This document shows, in pieces, positions 54,279-64,000 of a stretch of 64,000 nt of DNA (position 1 is its first letter; every line of letters starts with the position of its first letter). Source of the stretch: Sulfitobacter brevis. GTDB lineage: Bacteria; Pseudomonadota; Alphaproteobacteria; Rhodobacterales; Rhodobacteraceae. The stretch covers positions 248,001-312,000 of the forward strand of contig NZ_FOMW01000004.1 of assembly GCF_900112755.1 (NCBI RefSeq). The letters are read 5' to 3'. The position numbers and the translations under genes were made by a program. The notes below the pieces were generated by a model, which saw nothing but the letters and a program-made list of their open reading frames with translations, had not been told where the DNA came from and ran no database searches.

Positions 54279-54289
54279 GACAAAATCAT

Positions 54290-54315
54290 GGGGCGGCCCT
54301 CATAGGGGTCGCCCC
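54290..54315. terminator. Hairpin between leuA and the DsrE gene
   Basis: GGGGCG (54290-54295) with CGCCCC (54310-54315) and an inner CCCT/AGGG, with a small internal bulge. T4 follows on the minus strand (complement of 54282-54286), so it may serve the convergent DsrE gene as well. Confidence 0.6.
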
Positions 54316-54323
54316 GATGCTAT

Positions 54324-54755
54324 TCAGGGTCGGACGTAGGCGTAGCCGTCTTCCTGCAACTCGATCAGGCGAACCACACCGGACGGCACCACATTGGCCT
54401 CCGACATCAGCGGCACATCCTTGCCGGCCTTTTCCTGCATGGCGGCGTGGGTATTGCCGCAGGCCGCAAAGGTCACATTGTCCATTTCGAGCGACATGAC
54501 ACTGATCCGGTCTTCGACAGGGCTTTTGCCCGCGACCAGCATGTTAAGACCGGGACCATAGGTCACCACTTCGATCTCGACGGTATCACCGACAGATTCG
54601 TAGTAGCTGATCACATTCGCCACGTTGTTGAGCGCCATATTCATGACCTGCGGGTCATTTTCATCGACATGGATCGCGACTTTGTGCGCCTTGCCCTCGG
54701 CCAGTGCCATCACGGGGGCCACAGCCATGAACACGGCCATCATCAGATATTTCAT
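54324..54755 (-). CDS. Exported DsrE/DsrF-family protein
   Basis: 143 residues. Signal peptide (MKYLMMAVFMAVAPVMALA) and a DsrE-like alpha/beta fold: HKVAIHVDENDPQVMNMALNNVANVISYYESVGDTVEIEVVTYGPGLNML, with a conserved Cys in FAACGNTHAAM. DsrE-type proteins move sulfur as persulfides in sulfur oxidation; exported relatives are common in marine proteobacteria and their role is not settled. AGAGG is eight bases upstream. No sox genes are near. Confidence 0.9.
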   Translation of the reverse strand: MKYLMMAVFMAVAPVMALAEGKAHKVAIHVDENDPQVMNMALNNVANVISYYESVGDTVEIEVVTYGPGLNMLVAGKSPVEDRISVMSLEMDNVTFAACGNTHAAMQEKAGKDVPLMSEANVVPSGVVRLIELQEDGYAYVRP

Positions 54756-54839
54756 TGTTGGATCCTCTCTCCCAAAGTAAAACCGTCGACCAACGCGCGG
54801 GGAAAAGCAACTACGTATTCGAATATGTGATGACGTATG

Positions 54840-55427
54840 TCAGTTGCGGTACGGGTTCTTCGGGCTGCGGTCCTCGCTGAGGCTTTCCTGACCCCGCTCG
54901 ACGATTATAATCTGCGCATCGGCCAGATGTTCGCGGCCGATTGCCTTGGTCCCTGCGGCGACGCGCAGCTTGTGGGCTTCCAGCATAACCTCGGCATGGC
55001 TGCTACCGCGCGGCGGGATGAAGGTATAGCAGGCCAATTCGATCAGAAGCCCCAGCGGGTCTTTGAAATAAATCGAATGCATGAAGCCGCGATCTTTGAC
55101 GCCCGAGTTGCCAATGCCGCGTTCCTTCAGACGGCTCAGCACCTGATCAAAGGTTGCCGCATCAACTTCGAAGGCGATGTGATGCACACAGCCCGGCTCG
55201 GTCGGGGTGCGGTCGCGGGTGCCGCTGCGGTTTTCGTTGGTAAAGATCGTGATCAGCCGCCCGTCACCGGGATCGAAGTAAAGGTGCCCCTCATCAGGGT
55301 TATCCAGATTGGGCTGATCAAAGATAAAAGGCATTCCGAGCAGGCCTTCCCAGAAATCGATGCTGCTTTGACGGTCAGCACCGGTGAGGGTAATATGGTG
55401 AACACCGAGGGACTGTATTTTCTTCAT
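54840..55427 (-). CDS. VOC-family (glyoxalase/dioxygenase fold) protein
   Basis: 195 residues with the beta-alpha-beta-beta-beta repeats of the vicinal-oxygen-chelate fold: IQSLGVHHITLTGADRQSSIDFWEGLLGMPFIF and GCVHHIAFEVDAATFDQVLSRL...SIYFKDPLGLLIELA. His-His and Glu residues of the metal site are at HH (about 11), HH (about 90) and E in LLIELA. Could be a ring-cleaving dioxygenase or lactoylglutathione-lyase-like enzyme; substrate unknown. Start at 55427 follows GGAG seven bases upstream; longer frames up to 55661 antisense mreB are not supported. Confidence 0.88.
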   Translation of the reverse strand: MKKIQSLGVHHITLTGADRQSSIDFWEGLLGMPFIFDQPNLDNPDEGHLYFDPGDGRLITIFTNENRSGTRDRTPTEPGCVHHIAFEVDAATFDQVLSRLKERGIGNSGVKDRGFMHSIYFKDPLGLLIELACYTFIPPRGSSHAEVMLEAHKLRVAAGTKAIGREHLADAQIIIVERGQESLSEDRSPKNPYRN

Positions 55428-55569
55428 GTCATGCTCCGAATTTAGTGTAAGCATAGTCTGGTGGCGAGATCGTGCCACCCCTTCCGTCATCTCCTCTTTC
55501 ACCCTAGGGCCTAGCGTCCTATAAGGCCCCGGTTGCGCCTCTCCGTGAGAGTCGCCGGGCCGATAATAA

Positions 55570-56637
<1,068 letters not shown>

Positions 56638-56733
56638 TCTGCAGCGCCGCACCACGGAGCTGTTAGCGATCCGTGGTCGGCCCCCCGAGGGTCCGGACCG
56701 CTCCGGATCAAGACCGAGAGGACACCACAGAGC

Positions 56734-57642
56734 GTGGCAAAGGATCGCGCCAGTTCCAGCGACTATACCGGCCCGTTGCGCCGGTTGCTGCTGGCCGTTC
56801 TGATCCTGGTTCTGGGCGGCACTTTTTTGATATGGCGCATCGACAGCCCACGGGTTGAACGGTTTCGCGCCCAGATCACCGACCGTTTTGTACCCAACCT
56901 CGATTGGGCGATGGCCCCCGTCACCGGCACCATCAACCTGTTCCGTGATTTCCAGTCCTATCAGCGCCTTACCGAACAAAATCAGGAATTGCGCAGCGAA
57001 TTGCGCCAGATGCAGGCGTGGAAAGAAGCTGCCCTGCAGTTGGAGCAGGAGAACGCACGGCTACTGGATCTTAATCAAGTGCGGCTTGATCCACGATTGA
57101 CCGTGATCACCGGCGTCGTGCTGGCCGACAGCGGCTCACCGTTTCGGCAATCGGTGCTCTTGAATGTGGGCGCGCGGGATGGCTTGGTCGATGGCTGGGC
57201 CACGATGGACGGCATCGGGCTGGTCGGGCGGATTTCGGGCGTCGCCAAGAATACGTCGCGGGTTATTCTGCTCACTGACGCCTCCAGTCGCATCCCTGCG
57301 ACGATCCAGCCCTCCGGTCAGCGGGCATTGGTGGCAGGTGACAACTCGCCCGCACCGCCGATTGATTTCCTTGAGAACCCTGATCTGGTGCGCCCCGGTG
57401 ATCGGGTAATCTCCTCTGGCGATGGCGGCGTATTTCCGGCGGGGCTTTTAATCGGACAGGTCGCCGCAGACCCCGGCGGGCGGTTGCGTGTGCGTCTGGC
57501 AGCAGACTACGAGCGTTTGGAGTTCCTGCGCGTATTGCGCCATCACGGCAGCGAAAAAGTCTCTGACAGTGCGCAGGTCATCACCCCCGAGAGTCTGGGC
57601 ACTGATCCCGAATCTGATCCTGCGACAAGCGAACAGCCATGA
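56734..57642 (+). CDS. mreC: Rod shape-determining protein MreC
   Basis: 302 residues, start GTG. One membrane helix (LLLAVLILVLGGTFLIWR) and a periplasmic part: a coiled coil (SYQRLTEQNQELRSELRQMQAWKEAALQLEQENARLL) then beta-barrel domains (SVLLNVGARDGLVDGWATMDGIGLVGRISGV). It links MreB to PBP2/RodA in the elongation machine. GAGAGG is upstream. The last 40 residues are polar. mreD overlaps its stop by four bases. Confidence 0.95.
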   Translation: MAKDRASSSDYTGPLRRLLLAVLILVLGGTFLIWRIDSPRVERFRAQITDRFVPNLDWAMAPVTGTINLFRDFQSYQRLTEQNQELRSELRQMQAWKEAALQLEQENARLLDLNQVRLDPRLTVITGVVLADSGSPFRQSVLLNVGARDGLVDGWATMDGIGLVGRISGVAKNTSRVILLTDASSRIPATIQPSGQRALVAGDNSPAPPIDFLENPDLVRPGDRVISSGDGGVFPAGLLIGQVAADPGGRLRVRLAADYERLEFLRVLRHHGSEKVSDSAQVITPESLGTDPESDPATSEQP

Positions 57643-58178
57643 AAGATCTGTCGCAGACGCGGCTTTGGCTAATGCGCGCGGCGTTTTTGCTGCTGGCGCT
57701 GGTGATCCATTTCTTTCTGCTGCTGCCGTTGGGCACGGCTCCCCCTACTTGGGCCGGACCCGACCTGCTGCTCGGCTTTGCCTGCGCGTGGTCACTGCGA
57801 CGGCCGGAGTATGTGCCGGCGCTATCGCTGGCGATTGTGTTCTTGTTGTCGGATTTTTTGCTGCAACGCCCGCCCGGCCTCTGGGCGCTGTTGGCGGTGA
57901 TGGGGTGCGAGAACCTCAAGGGCCGCGGACGCAACCTGCGCGACGGCGGATTTGCCGCCGAATTCTTTGCTGTCACGGTGGTGATTATCGCGATCACCCT
58001 GATCGAACGGCTGATCCTAAGTTTGGTGTTCGTAGAACCGCCGGTGTTTTCGCTGAGCCTTTCCGAACTGGGGCTTACGCTGCTATTCTATCCGTTGATC
58101 GTCGCGGTCACCCATTCGCTTATGGGGGTCCGCAAATCCGCCCCCGGCGAGTTGGATGCGCTGGGTCACAGGTCATGA
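57639..58178 (+). CDS. mreD: Rod shape-determining protein MreD
   Basis: 179 residues, about five to six membrane helices (RAAFLLLALVIHFFLLLPLG, ALSLAIVFLLSDFLL, AEFFAVTVVIIAITLIERLILSLVF). Small partner of MreC in the rod complex. It overlaps mreC by ATGA. Short cytoplasmic tail. Confidence 0.93.
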   Translation: MKDLSQTRLWLMRAAFLLLALVIHFFLLLPLGTAPPTWAGPDLLLGFACAWSLRRPEYVPALSLAIVFLLSDFLLQRPPGLWALLAVMGCENLKGRGRNLRDGGFAAEFFAVTVVIIAITLIERLILSLVFVEPPVFSLSLSELGLTLLFYPLIVAVTHSLMGVRKSAPGELDALGHRS

Positions 58179-58202
58179 GCCGCAAATGATCAGGAACCGT
58201 AC

Positions 58203-60146
58203 ATGAGACGCAACCGCGCCGAGAATGACGCCAGCCACACGCGCCTGACACGCCGTGCGGCGCTGCTCGGGGGTGCGCAACTTTTGTTCATGGGGGGGCT
58301 GGCCGCGCGGATGCGGTATTTGCAGGTCGATCAGGCCGACCAGTTTCGCCTGCTGGCCGAAGAGAATCGCATCAACATCCGGCTGATCCCGCCCGCGCGG
58401 GGCGAAATCTTTGACCGCAACGGCATCCGTCTGGCGCAAAACGTGCCGAGCTACCGGATTGTCATGGTCCGCGAGGATGCGGGCGATGTCGATATGGTAA
58501 TGGACCGTCTGGCCGCTATCATCACGTTGGACCCCGAAGCCCGCGAACGTGTTGTGGCCGAGATTAAACGCTCCGCGCCGTTCCTGCCGGTGACAATTGT
58601 TGATGATGTGAGCTGGGACGATGTCAGCCGCGTCAGCGTCAACGCCCCTGCCCTGCCCGGCATTACGCCCGAAGTCGGGCTGACCCGCGTTTATCCGCGC
58701 GGTCCTGATTTTGCCCATGTGGTCGGTCGTGTGGGCCGTGTCAGCCAAGCCGACCTTGATGCGCTGGAAGACCCCGATCAGGTGTTGCGTATCCCGCGCT
58801 TTCAGATCGGCAAGATCAACGTTGAGGCCCGCGAGGAAGGGCTGCTGCGCGGTACCGCAGGCACCAAACAGGTCGAGGTCAACGCCACCGGTCGGGTGAT
58901 GCGCGAACTGGCCCGGCGCGAGGGTGAATCCGGCAAGGACCTGCAGCTTACCGTGGATGCAAAGCTGCAAAGCTATGTGCAGGCGCGGCTCACCGGCGAA
59001 TCCGCTGCGGTGGTGATGATCGATTGCCAGAACGGTGATCTGGTCTCGCTCGCCTCGGCGCCGAGCTATGACCCGAACCTGTTTATCGGCGGCATCTCCT
59101 CCAAAGACTATAATCCGCTGCTGAACTCGATCTATCGGCCATTGGTTAATAAAACCGTGCAGGGCACCTATCCGCCCGGCTCGACTTTCAAGATGATGAC
59201 AGCAATGGCTGCGCTTGAAGCGGGGCTTATCGGACCGGATGAAACTGTCTACTGCCCAGGTCACCTCGATGTGGCGGGCCGCCGCTTTCACTGCTGGAAG
59301 CGGGCGGGCCACGGCTGGGTCGATCTGGAAACCTCGCTTAAACAGTCCTGCGACGTGTATTACTATGATCTCGCGCTCAAGGTCGGAATCGAGAATATCT
59401 CGGCCATGGCGAACAGCTTCGGGCTGGGTATCAAGCACGAGCTTGCCTTGTCGTCGGTGGCTGCGGGCCTGACTCCGACAAAAGCATGGAAGAAGGCAAA
59501 CCGTGGTGCGGACTGGGTGATCGGCGATACGGTCAACTCGTCAATCGGTCAGGGCTTCATGCTGGCCTCGCCCCTGCAACTCGCGGTCATGACCGCGCGC
59601 ATCGCCTCGGGCCGCGAGATCATTCCGCGGCTGATCAAATCGGTCGACGGGGTCGAAACCGACAACGCCGAAATCCCGCTGCTGTCGATGAACGACAACA
59701 ACCTGCGCAAGATGCGCCGCGCCATGTACGAGGTCGTCAACGACCGGCGCGGCACGGCGTACCGGTCGCGCATCATTGCCGAAGACATGCGCATGGCGGG
59801 CAAAACCGGCACCAGTCAGGTGCGCAACATTACCACCGCCGAACGGGCGCGCGGGGTGACCAGCAACAATGACCTGCCGTGGGAGCGCCGCGACCACGCG
59901 CTTTTCGTGAGTTTTGCCCCCTATGACAACCCGCGCTTCGCCGTTTCGGTGCTGGTGGAACATGGCGGCGGCGGCTCGACTGCGGCGGCACCGATCGCGC
60001 GGGACGTGCTGCTGCAGGCCCTCGCTGGGGGCGATCCGCCGCTGGAGGCCTATCCCGCTGGTGACCGTGACCGCATTCAGGAACAACAGGAAAAGCTTCG
60101 CGCCTTGCAACCCCAAGCGGCCCTTGATGGAAAAGATCAGGCATGA
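58203..60146 (+). CDS. mrdA: Penicillin-binding protein 2 (peptidoglycan transpeptidase)
   Basis: 647 residues. An N-terminal membrane anchor (RRAALLGGAQLLFMGGLAARMRYLQ), the dimerisation domain (ENRINIRLIPPARGEIFDRNGIRLA), and the transpeptidase domain with SxxK as STFK in YPPGSTFKMMTAMAAL, SCD as KQSCDVYYYDLAL, and KTG as MAGKTGTSQV. It cross-links lateral-wall murein during elongation and is the target of mecillinam-type beta-lactams. AGGA is upstream; 24 nt follow mreD. rodA overlaps its end by four bases. Confidence 0.97.
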   Translation: MRRNRAENDASHTRLTRRAALLGGAQLLFMGGLAARMRYLQVDQADQFRLLAEENRINIRLIPPARGEIFDRNGIRLAQNVPSYRIVMVREDAGDVDMVMDRLAAIITLDPEARERVVAEIKRSAPFLPVTIVDDVSWDDVSRVSVNAPALPGITPEVGLTRVYPRGPDFAHVVGRVGRVSQADLDALEDPDQVLRIPRFQIGKINVEAREEGLLRGTAGTKQVEVNATGRVMRELARREGESGKDLQLTVDAKLQSYVQARLTGESAAVVMIDCQNGDLVSLASAPSYDPNLFIGGISSKDYNPLLNSIYRPLVNKTVQGTYPPGSTFKMMTAMAALEAGLIGPDETVYCPGHLDVAGRRFHCWKRAGHGWVDLETSLKQSCDVYYYDLALKVGIENISAMANSFGLGIKHELALSSVAAGLTPTKAWKKANRGADWVIGDTVNSSIGQGFMLASPLQLAVMTARIASGREIIPRLIKSVDGVETDNAEIPLLSMNDNNLRKMRRAMYEVVNDRRGTAYRSRIIAEDMRMAGKTGTSQVRNITTAERARGVTSNNDLPWERRDHALFVSFAPYDNPRFAVSVLVEHGGGGSTAAAPIARDVLLQALAGGDPPLEAYPAGDRDRIQEQQEKLRALQPQAALDGKDQA

Positions 60147-61282
60147 GTTATCTTGAATATACCGTCAAATCGGTGCCTGTCGGGCTGCGCAAAATTTTCT
60201 TTCTGAACTGGCCGCTGGCGCTGCTGCTCGCCTCGGTCTGCGGCATCGGGTTTTTGATGCTCTATTCTGTCGCGGGCGGGTCGTTCACCCCTTGGGCGGA
60301 GCCGCAGATGAAGCGGTTTGCCTTGGGTTTCGTACTGATGATCGCTGTTGCCTTTGTTCCGATCTGGCTGTGGCGCAACCTGTCGGGGCTGGCCTATGGC
60401 GGTTCTGTTGTGCTGCTGATCGCCGTGGAGCTTGTCGGTGACTCCCGCAAAGGCTCGCAGCGCTGGATTGACCTTGGCTTCATGGATTTACAGCCCTCGG
60501 AACTGATGAAGATCACCTTGGTCATGTTCCTCGCTGCCTATTATGACTGGTTGCCGGCCAAAAAGGTCTCGCGGCCGTTTTGGGTGTTTCTGCCCGTAGT
60601 GATCATATTTTTGCCCACCGCACTGGTGCTCAAACAGCCTGACCTTGGGACTTCGATCCTGTTGCTGGCTGCGGGCGGCGGGTTGATGTTTCTTGCGGGG
60701 GTGCATTGGGCCTATTTCACTGCCGTACTGGCGGCGGGCATCGGCCTGATTACAGCAGTGTTCCAGTCGCGTGGCACCACGTGGCAGTTGATCAACGATT
60801 ACCAGTATCGCCGCATCGACACTTTTTTAGACCCCTCTGCCGAGCCGTTGGGCGCAGGCTATCACATCACCCAATCGAAGATTGCGCTGGGGTCCGGTGG
60901 TTGGACCGGGCGCGGGTTTATGCAAGGCACCCAGTCGCGCCTGAACTTCCTTCCTGAGAAGCATACCGACTTTATCTTCACCACCTTGGCCGAAGAATTC
61001 GGCTTCATCGGCGGGATGTCCCTGTTGGGGCTCTATGCGCTCATTATCTTGTTCTGCGTTGCAACTGCCGTGCTCAACAAGGACCGCTTTTCGTCGCTGC
61101 TGACCTTGGGCATCGCGCTCAACTTCTTTCTGTTCTTCGCGGTCAATATGTCGATGGTGATGGGCATGGCGCCCGTGGTCGGTGTGCCCTTGCCGCTGGT
61201 CAGCTACGGCGGATCGGCAATGCTGGTCTTGCTGTTGGCCTTTGGATTGGTACAGTCGGCACATATCCACAGACCGAGGTAG
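60143..61282 (+). CDS. mrdB: RodA, SEDS peptidoglycan glycosyltransferase
   Basis: 379 residues with about 10 membrane helices. SEDS signatures: RWIDLGFMDLQPSELMKI, LKQPDLGTSILLLAAGGGLMFLAG, and the C-terminal GVPLPLVSYGGSAMLVLL. It polymerises lipid II together with PBP2. Overlaps mrdA by ATGA, so made in equal amounts. Confidence 0.96.
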   Translation: MSYLEYTVKSVPVGLRKIFFLNWPLALLLASVCGIGFLMLYSVAGGSFTPWAEPQMKRFALGFVLMIAVAFVPIWLWRNLSGLAYGGSVVLLIAVELVGDSRKGSQRWIDLGFMDLQPSELMKITLVMFLAAYYDWLPAKKVSRPFWVFLPVVIIFLPTALVLKQPDLGTSILLLAAGGGLMFLAGVHWAYFTAVLAAGIGLITAVFQSRGTTWQLINDYQYRRIDTFLDPSAEPLGAGYHITQSKIALGSGGWTGRGFMQGTQSRLNFLPEKHTDFIFTTLAEEFGFIGGMSLLGLYALIILFCVATAVLNKDRFSSLLTLGIALNFFLFFAVNMSMVMGMAPVVGVPLPLVSYGGSAMLVLLLAFGLVQSAHIHRPR

Positions 61283-61284
61283 AC

Positions 61285-62217
61285 ATGCGCCCCAATATCC
61301 TGTTTGCGGCTGGGAAAACCCAGTGGCAAGACTATGAGAAACCGCTGAAATCTGCCCTTGCGGCCAAAGGTGTGGACGGCAAGATCAGCCTCGATTTTGC
61401 GCCTGCCGAAGTCGACTATATCGTCTATGCCCCCAGCAGCGCCTTGCAGGATTTCACCCCCTACACCCGCGCCAAAGCTGTGCTGAACCTCTGGGCAGGT
61501 GTCGAAAAGATCGTCGGTAACACGACGTTGCAGATCCCGCTGGCGCGTATGGTTGATCCGGGATTGACCCAAGGCATGGTGGAATGGGTGTCGGGCCACG
61601 TGCTGCGCTACCATCTCCGCCTTGATATCGATATCCGCCGTGAGGCTGCGGAATGGCGCCCCCGCACGCCGCCGCTGGCCAGCGAACGCTCCGTCGTGGT
61701 GCTGGGCCTGGGCGCGTTGGGTCAGAAAGTCGCGCGGCAGCTTGCCGATTTCGGCTTTGACGTCACCGGCTGGTCGCGCAGCGCCAAGTCGCTGGATGGC
61801 ATTCGCTGCCTGCACGGCGAGGACGGGTTGCGCGATGCGCTACATCGGGCCGAGATCGTGGTGCTCTTGCTGCCCGACACTGCCGCGACCGAAAACACGC
61901 TCAACGCCGGAACGCTGGCGCTGATGCCGAAAGGTGCTTGCATCATCAACCCCGGTCGCGGGCCGCTGATCGACGATGATGCCCTGCTGGCGGCGCTGGA
62001 TGCAGGCCATATCGGCCGTGCCACGCTGGACGTATTCCGCATCGAGCCATTGCCCGAGGCGCATCCCTACTGGCATCACCCGAAGGTCACCGTTACCCCG
62101 CACATTGCCGCCGATACCCGCGCCTCTACCGCGTCGCATGTCATCGCTGAAAACATCCGGCGCGGTGAGGCGGGAGAGCAATTTTTACATCTCGTGGACC
62201 GCAGCTTGGGTTACTGA
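61285..62217 (+). CDS. ghrA: Glyoxylate/hydroxypyruvate reductase A
   Basis: 310 residues, D-2-hydroxyacid dehydrogenase family. NAD(P)-binding VLGLGALGQKVARQLADFGFDVTGWSRS; catalytic Arg in NPGRGPLIDDDALLAALDAGHIGRATLDVF, His in TVTPHIAADTRAST. It reduces glyoxylate and hydroxypyruvate. Begins two bases after rodA with GAGG, so it is co-transcribed with the elongasome. Its stop overlaps the convergent M3 peptidase stop by seven bases. Confidence 0.94.
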   Translation: MRPNILFAAGKTQWQDYEKPLKSALAAKGVDGKISLDFAPAEVDYIVYAPSSALQDFTPYTRAKAVLNLWAGVEKIVGNTTLQIPLARMVDPGLTQGMVEWVSGHVLRYHLRLDIDIRREAAEWRPRTPPLASERSVVVLGLGALGQKVARQLADFGFDVTGWSRSAKSLDGIRCLHGEDGLRDALHRAEIVVLLLPDTAATENTLNAGTLALMPKGACIINPGRGPLIDDDALLAALDAGHIGRATLDVFRIEPLPEAHPYWHHPKVTVTPHIAADTRASTASHVIAENIRRGEAGEQFLHLVDRSLGY

Positions 62218-64000
62218 TCCGCCGCGACCAGCCCGCGCCCTTTGAGCAAGGGCGCTACACCCGGCAAGCGGCCACGGAACGCGGTATACAGCTCTGCCGC
62301 GTCTCGGCTGCCACCGGTTGAGAGGATATTACGCTCCAGCGCGCGGGCCTGCTCTGGGTCGAACGGCCCGCCCGCCTCTGTGAAGGCTTCAAACGCGTCG
62401 GCGTCCATCACCTCGGACCACATGTAGCTGTAGTAGCCGCTGGAATAGCCGTCGCCGGAAAAGACATGAGCAAACTGCGGCGTGGCATGGCGCATACGGA
62501 TCGCCGCGGGCATGCCAAGGTCGGCGAGCACCTCTGCCTGTCGCGCCATCGGATCTTGCGGCGCTGCACCGTCGTGAAAGTCGAGGTCAACCAAGGCCGA
62601 CGCCAGATATTCCACAGTCTGGAAACCCATATCGAAATTCGCCGCACCCAGCACTTTGCCCAACATCTCTTGCGGCATCCGCGCGCCGGTTTTGGCGTGG
62701 GTGGCGTATTCGGCCAGCACCTCGGGAACCTCAAGCCAGTGCTCGTAGAGCTGGCTGGGCAGTTCCACGAAATCACGCGCCACAGACGTGCCGCTGACGC
62801 TTTCATAGGTCACATCCGACAGCATCTGGTGCAGGGCGTGTCCGAACTCGTGAAACAAGGTGCGGGCATCGTCATATGACAGCAGCGCTGGATCGCCTTT
62901 GGCAAAGTTGCAGACGTTGATCACCACTGGCGCTTGCACCTGCGGAAACTTCGCCTGCCCGCGCATCGCCGAACACCAAGCGCCCGATCGCTTGGCGCTG
63001 CGAGCAAAATAATCACCGATGAACACCGCCACGTGCTTGCCATCGCGCGTTACCTCCCACGCACGGCAGTCGGGGTGGTAAAGCGGCACATCAAGGGGCG
63101 CGAAATTCAGACCGAAAAGCCGCGTGGCGCAGTCAAACGCCGCGTCAATCATCCGGTCCAACTGGAAGTACGGTTTCAACGCGGCTTCGTCGAGATCATG
63201 CTCGGCGCTGCGGCGCTGCTGCGCATAATAGCGCCAGTCCCACGGGGCGAGCGGTCCGTTGATGCCATCGCCCTGCATCATCGCGGTGAGCACCTGTGCA
63301 TCGGCATCGGCTTGACGCTTGGCAGGCTCCCAGACCTCCATCAACAAGGCACGCACGGCGCTTGCGGTGCCAGCCATCTCCGTCTCCAGCTTGAAGGCGG
63401 CGAAATTGATATAGCCTAATAATTTTGCCCGCTCCTCTCGCAGCGCCAAAGTTTCGGCAGCGATGGCGCGGTTATCGGTATCGCCGCCATTCGCGCCGCG
63501 GGCCTCCCACGCGCGGAATGCCTTTTCACGCAGGTCGCGGCGGGGCGAGAATTGCAGGAACGGGACAATCAGCGACCGTGACAGGGTAACAATCGGTGCA
63601 TCTGCGCCAGTTTCTGCCCCTGCAGCGCGGGCCGTATCCACCACAAAATCCGGCAGCCCCTCAAGGTCTGCCTCAGACAGGGTCATGGACCATTCGCGCT
63701 CGTCCGCCAGCAGGTTTTGGGTGAACTGGGTGCCCAACACGGCAAGACGTGACTTGATTTCCTTCATGCGCCCCTCGCTTGCACCTTCAAGGGCCGCACC
63801 GGCACGCACAAAACCGCGATGGGTCAGCATCAGCACGCGGGCTTGCTCCTGTGTCAGATCAAGCCCGTCACGTGCCTCCCAGACCGCAGCAATGCGGGCA
63901 AAAAGCGCCTTGTTGCCCGAGATCGCCGAAGAATGCGCCGAAAGCATCGGGGAAAACTGACGCTGCAAATCCTGACGCTCAGGCGTGCTTTCGGCCCCTG
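62211..64000 (-). CDS. M3-family oligopeptidase (OpdA/Dcp-like), N-terminus outside window
   Basis: About 596 C-terminal residues; the frame is open to the end of the window, so the gene continues. Zinc motif HEFGH in DDARTLFHEFGHALHQML with Glu further on (EVPEVLAEYATHA), and the preceding HxxP-like CRAWEV region for substrate binding. M3 enzymes (oligopeptidase A/dipeptidyl carboxypeptidase) trim peptides of about 5-20 residues in the cytoplasm. Exact class unclear without the N-terminus, but the final LLKGRG segment is typical. Confidence 0.93.
   Translation of the reverse strand, partial: GAESTPERQDLQRQFSPMLSAHSSAISGNKALFARIAAVWEARDGLDLTQEQARVLMLTHRGFVRAGAALEGASEGRMKEIKSRLAVLGTQFTQNLLADEREWSMTLSEADLEGLPDFVVDTARAAGAETGADAPIVTLSRSLIVPFLQFSPRRDLREKAFRAWEARGANGGDTDNRAIAAETLALREERAKLLGYINFAAFKLETEMAGTASAVRALLMEVWEPAKRQADADAQVLTAMMQGDGINGPLAPWDWRYYAQQRRSAEHDLDEAALKPYFQLDRMIDAAFDCATRLFGLNFAPLDVPLYHPDCRAWEVTRDGKHVAVFIGDYFARSAKRSGAWCSAMRGQAKFPQVQAPVVINVCNFAKGDPALLSYDDARTLFHEFGHALHQMLSDVTYESVSGTSVARDFVELPSQLYEHWLEVPEVLAEYATHAKTGARMPQEMLGKVLGAANFDMGFQTVEYLASALVDLDFHDGAAPQDPMARQAEVLADLGMPAAIRMRHATPQFAHVFSGDGYSSGYYSYMWSEVMDADAFEAFTEAGGPFDPEQARALERNILSTGGSRDAAELYTAFRGRLPGVAPLLKGRGLVAADQ

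Overview
The window is chromosomal DNA from a GC-rich alphaproteobacterium, most likely a member of the Roseobacter group of Rhodobacteraceae. This is inferred from the gene families: a Hint_2-type protein, a MerR/MerR/acyl-CoA dehydrogenase beta-oxidation cluster, a short DUF1236/SH3 protein, a MipA/OmpV outer-membrane protein, and a fused mreBCD-mrdA-rodA block. The genes are almost all housekeeping or catabolic, tightly packed, often with 4-nt stop/start overlaps. I see no insertion sequence, prophage, CRISPR array, rRNA or tRNA, and no island of unlike base composition.

Layout. 1-7.1 kb: end of a zinc alcohol dehydrogenase, an enolase-superfamily enzyme, an exported hypothetical protein, a fused E1 alpha/beta 2-oxoacid dehydrogenase, and glutaryl-CoA dehydrogenase with a divergent LysR regulator. 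7.2-11.5 kb: a small exported cupredoxin-like protein, an SRAP DNA-crosslink protein, an MFS transporter and an exported 5'-nucleotidase. 11.6-13.8 kb: an overlapping operon DUF952-DUF1330-pyrD-arsC. 13.8-16.1 kb: MATE exporter with two PaaI thioesterases. 16.2-24.4 kb: a fatty-acid oxidation cluster (two MerR regulators, an acyl-CoA dehydrogenase, a 70-aa protein, an acyl-CoA dehydrogenase remnant, GST, thiolase, a 99-aa protein and a FadB/FadJ-type multifunctional enzyme), closed by a strong terminator. 24.5-27 kb: Hint protein, sulfotransferase and EamA transporter. 27-30.2 kb: acyl-CoA synthetase, GNAT, and a membrane protein resembling an M48 peptidase without its zinc site. 30.3-35.5 kb: SPOR protein and a nucleoside salvage cluster cdd-deoA-deoB-upp. 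35.6-39.4 kb: malic enzyme, two tiny lysine-rich peptides, and MipA/OmpV. 39.6-44.7 kb: prpE, CsbD protein, nadK, glyA, cupin. 44.8-51.7 kb: small membrane protein, esterase, exported MORN-repeat protein, nadE, SH3/DUF1236 protein, exported esterase, ABM monooxygenase. 51.7-55.4 kb: SDR, leuA behind a leucine leader peptide, DsrE protein, VOC protein. 55.6-62.2 kb: the elongasome operon mreB-mreC-mreD-mrdA-mrdB plus ghrA. The window ends inside an M3 oligopeptidase.

Working together. Several genes converge on acyl-CoA metabolism: the beta-oxidation cluster, glutaryl-CoA dehydrogenase, acyl-CoA and propionyl-CoA synthetases, thioesterases and malic enzyme. A second theme is nucleotide salvage and synthesis: 5'-nucleotidase outside the cell, cdd/deoA/deoB/upp inside, and pyrD for de novo UMP.

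The most interesting signals are regulatory or small. They are a leucine attenuator that looks leaderless and lacks a U-tract, a TTACGTAA operator array before the second MerR gene, two uncharacterised lysine-rich micro-proteins with their own hairpin terminator, an internally deleted acyl-CoA dehydrogenase, and a putative pseudo-peptidase. I found no clear new multi-gene defence or biosynthetic system.
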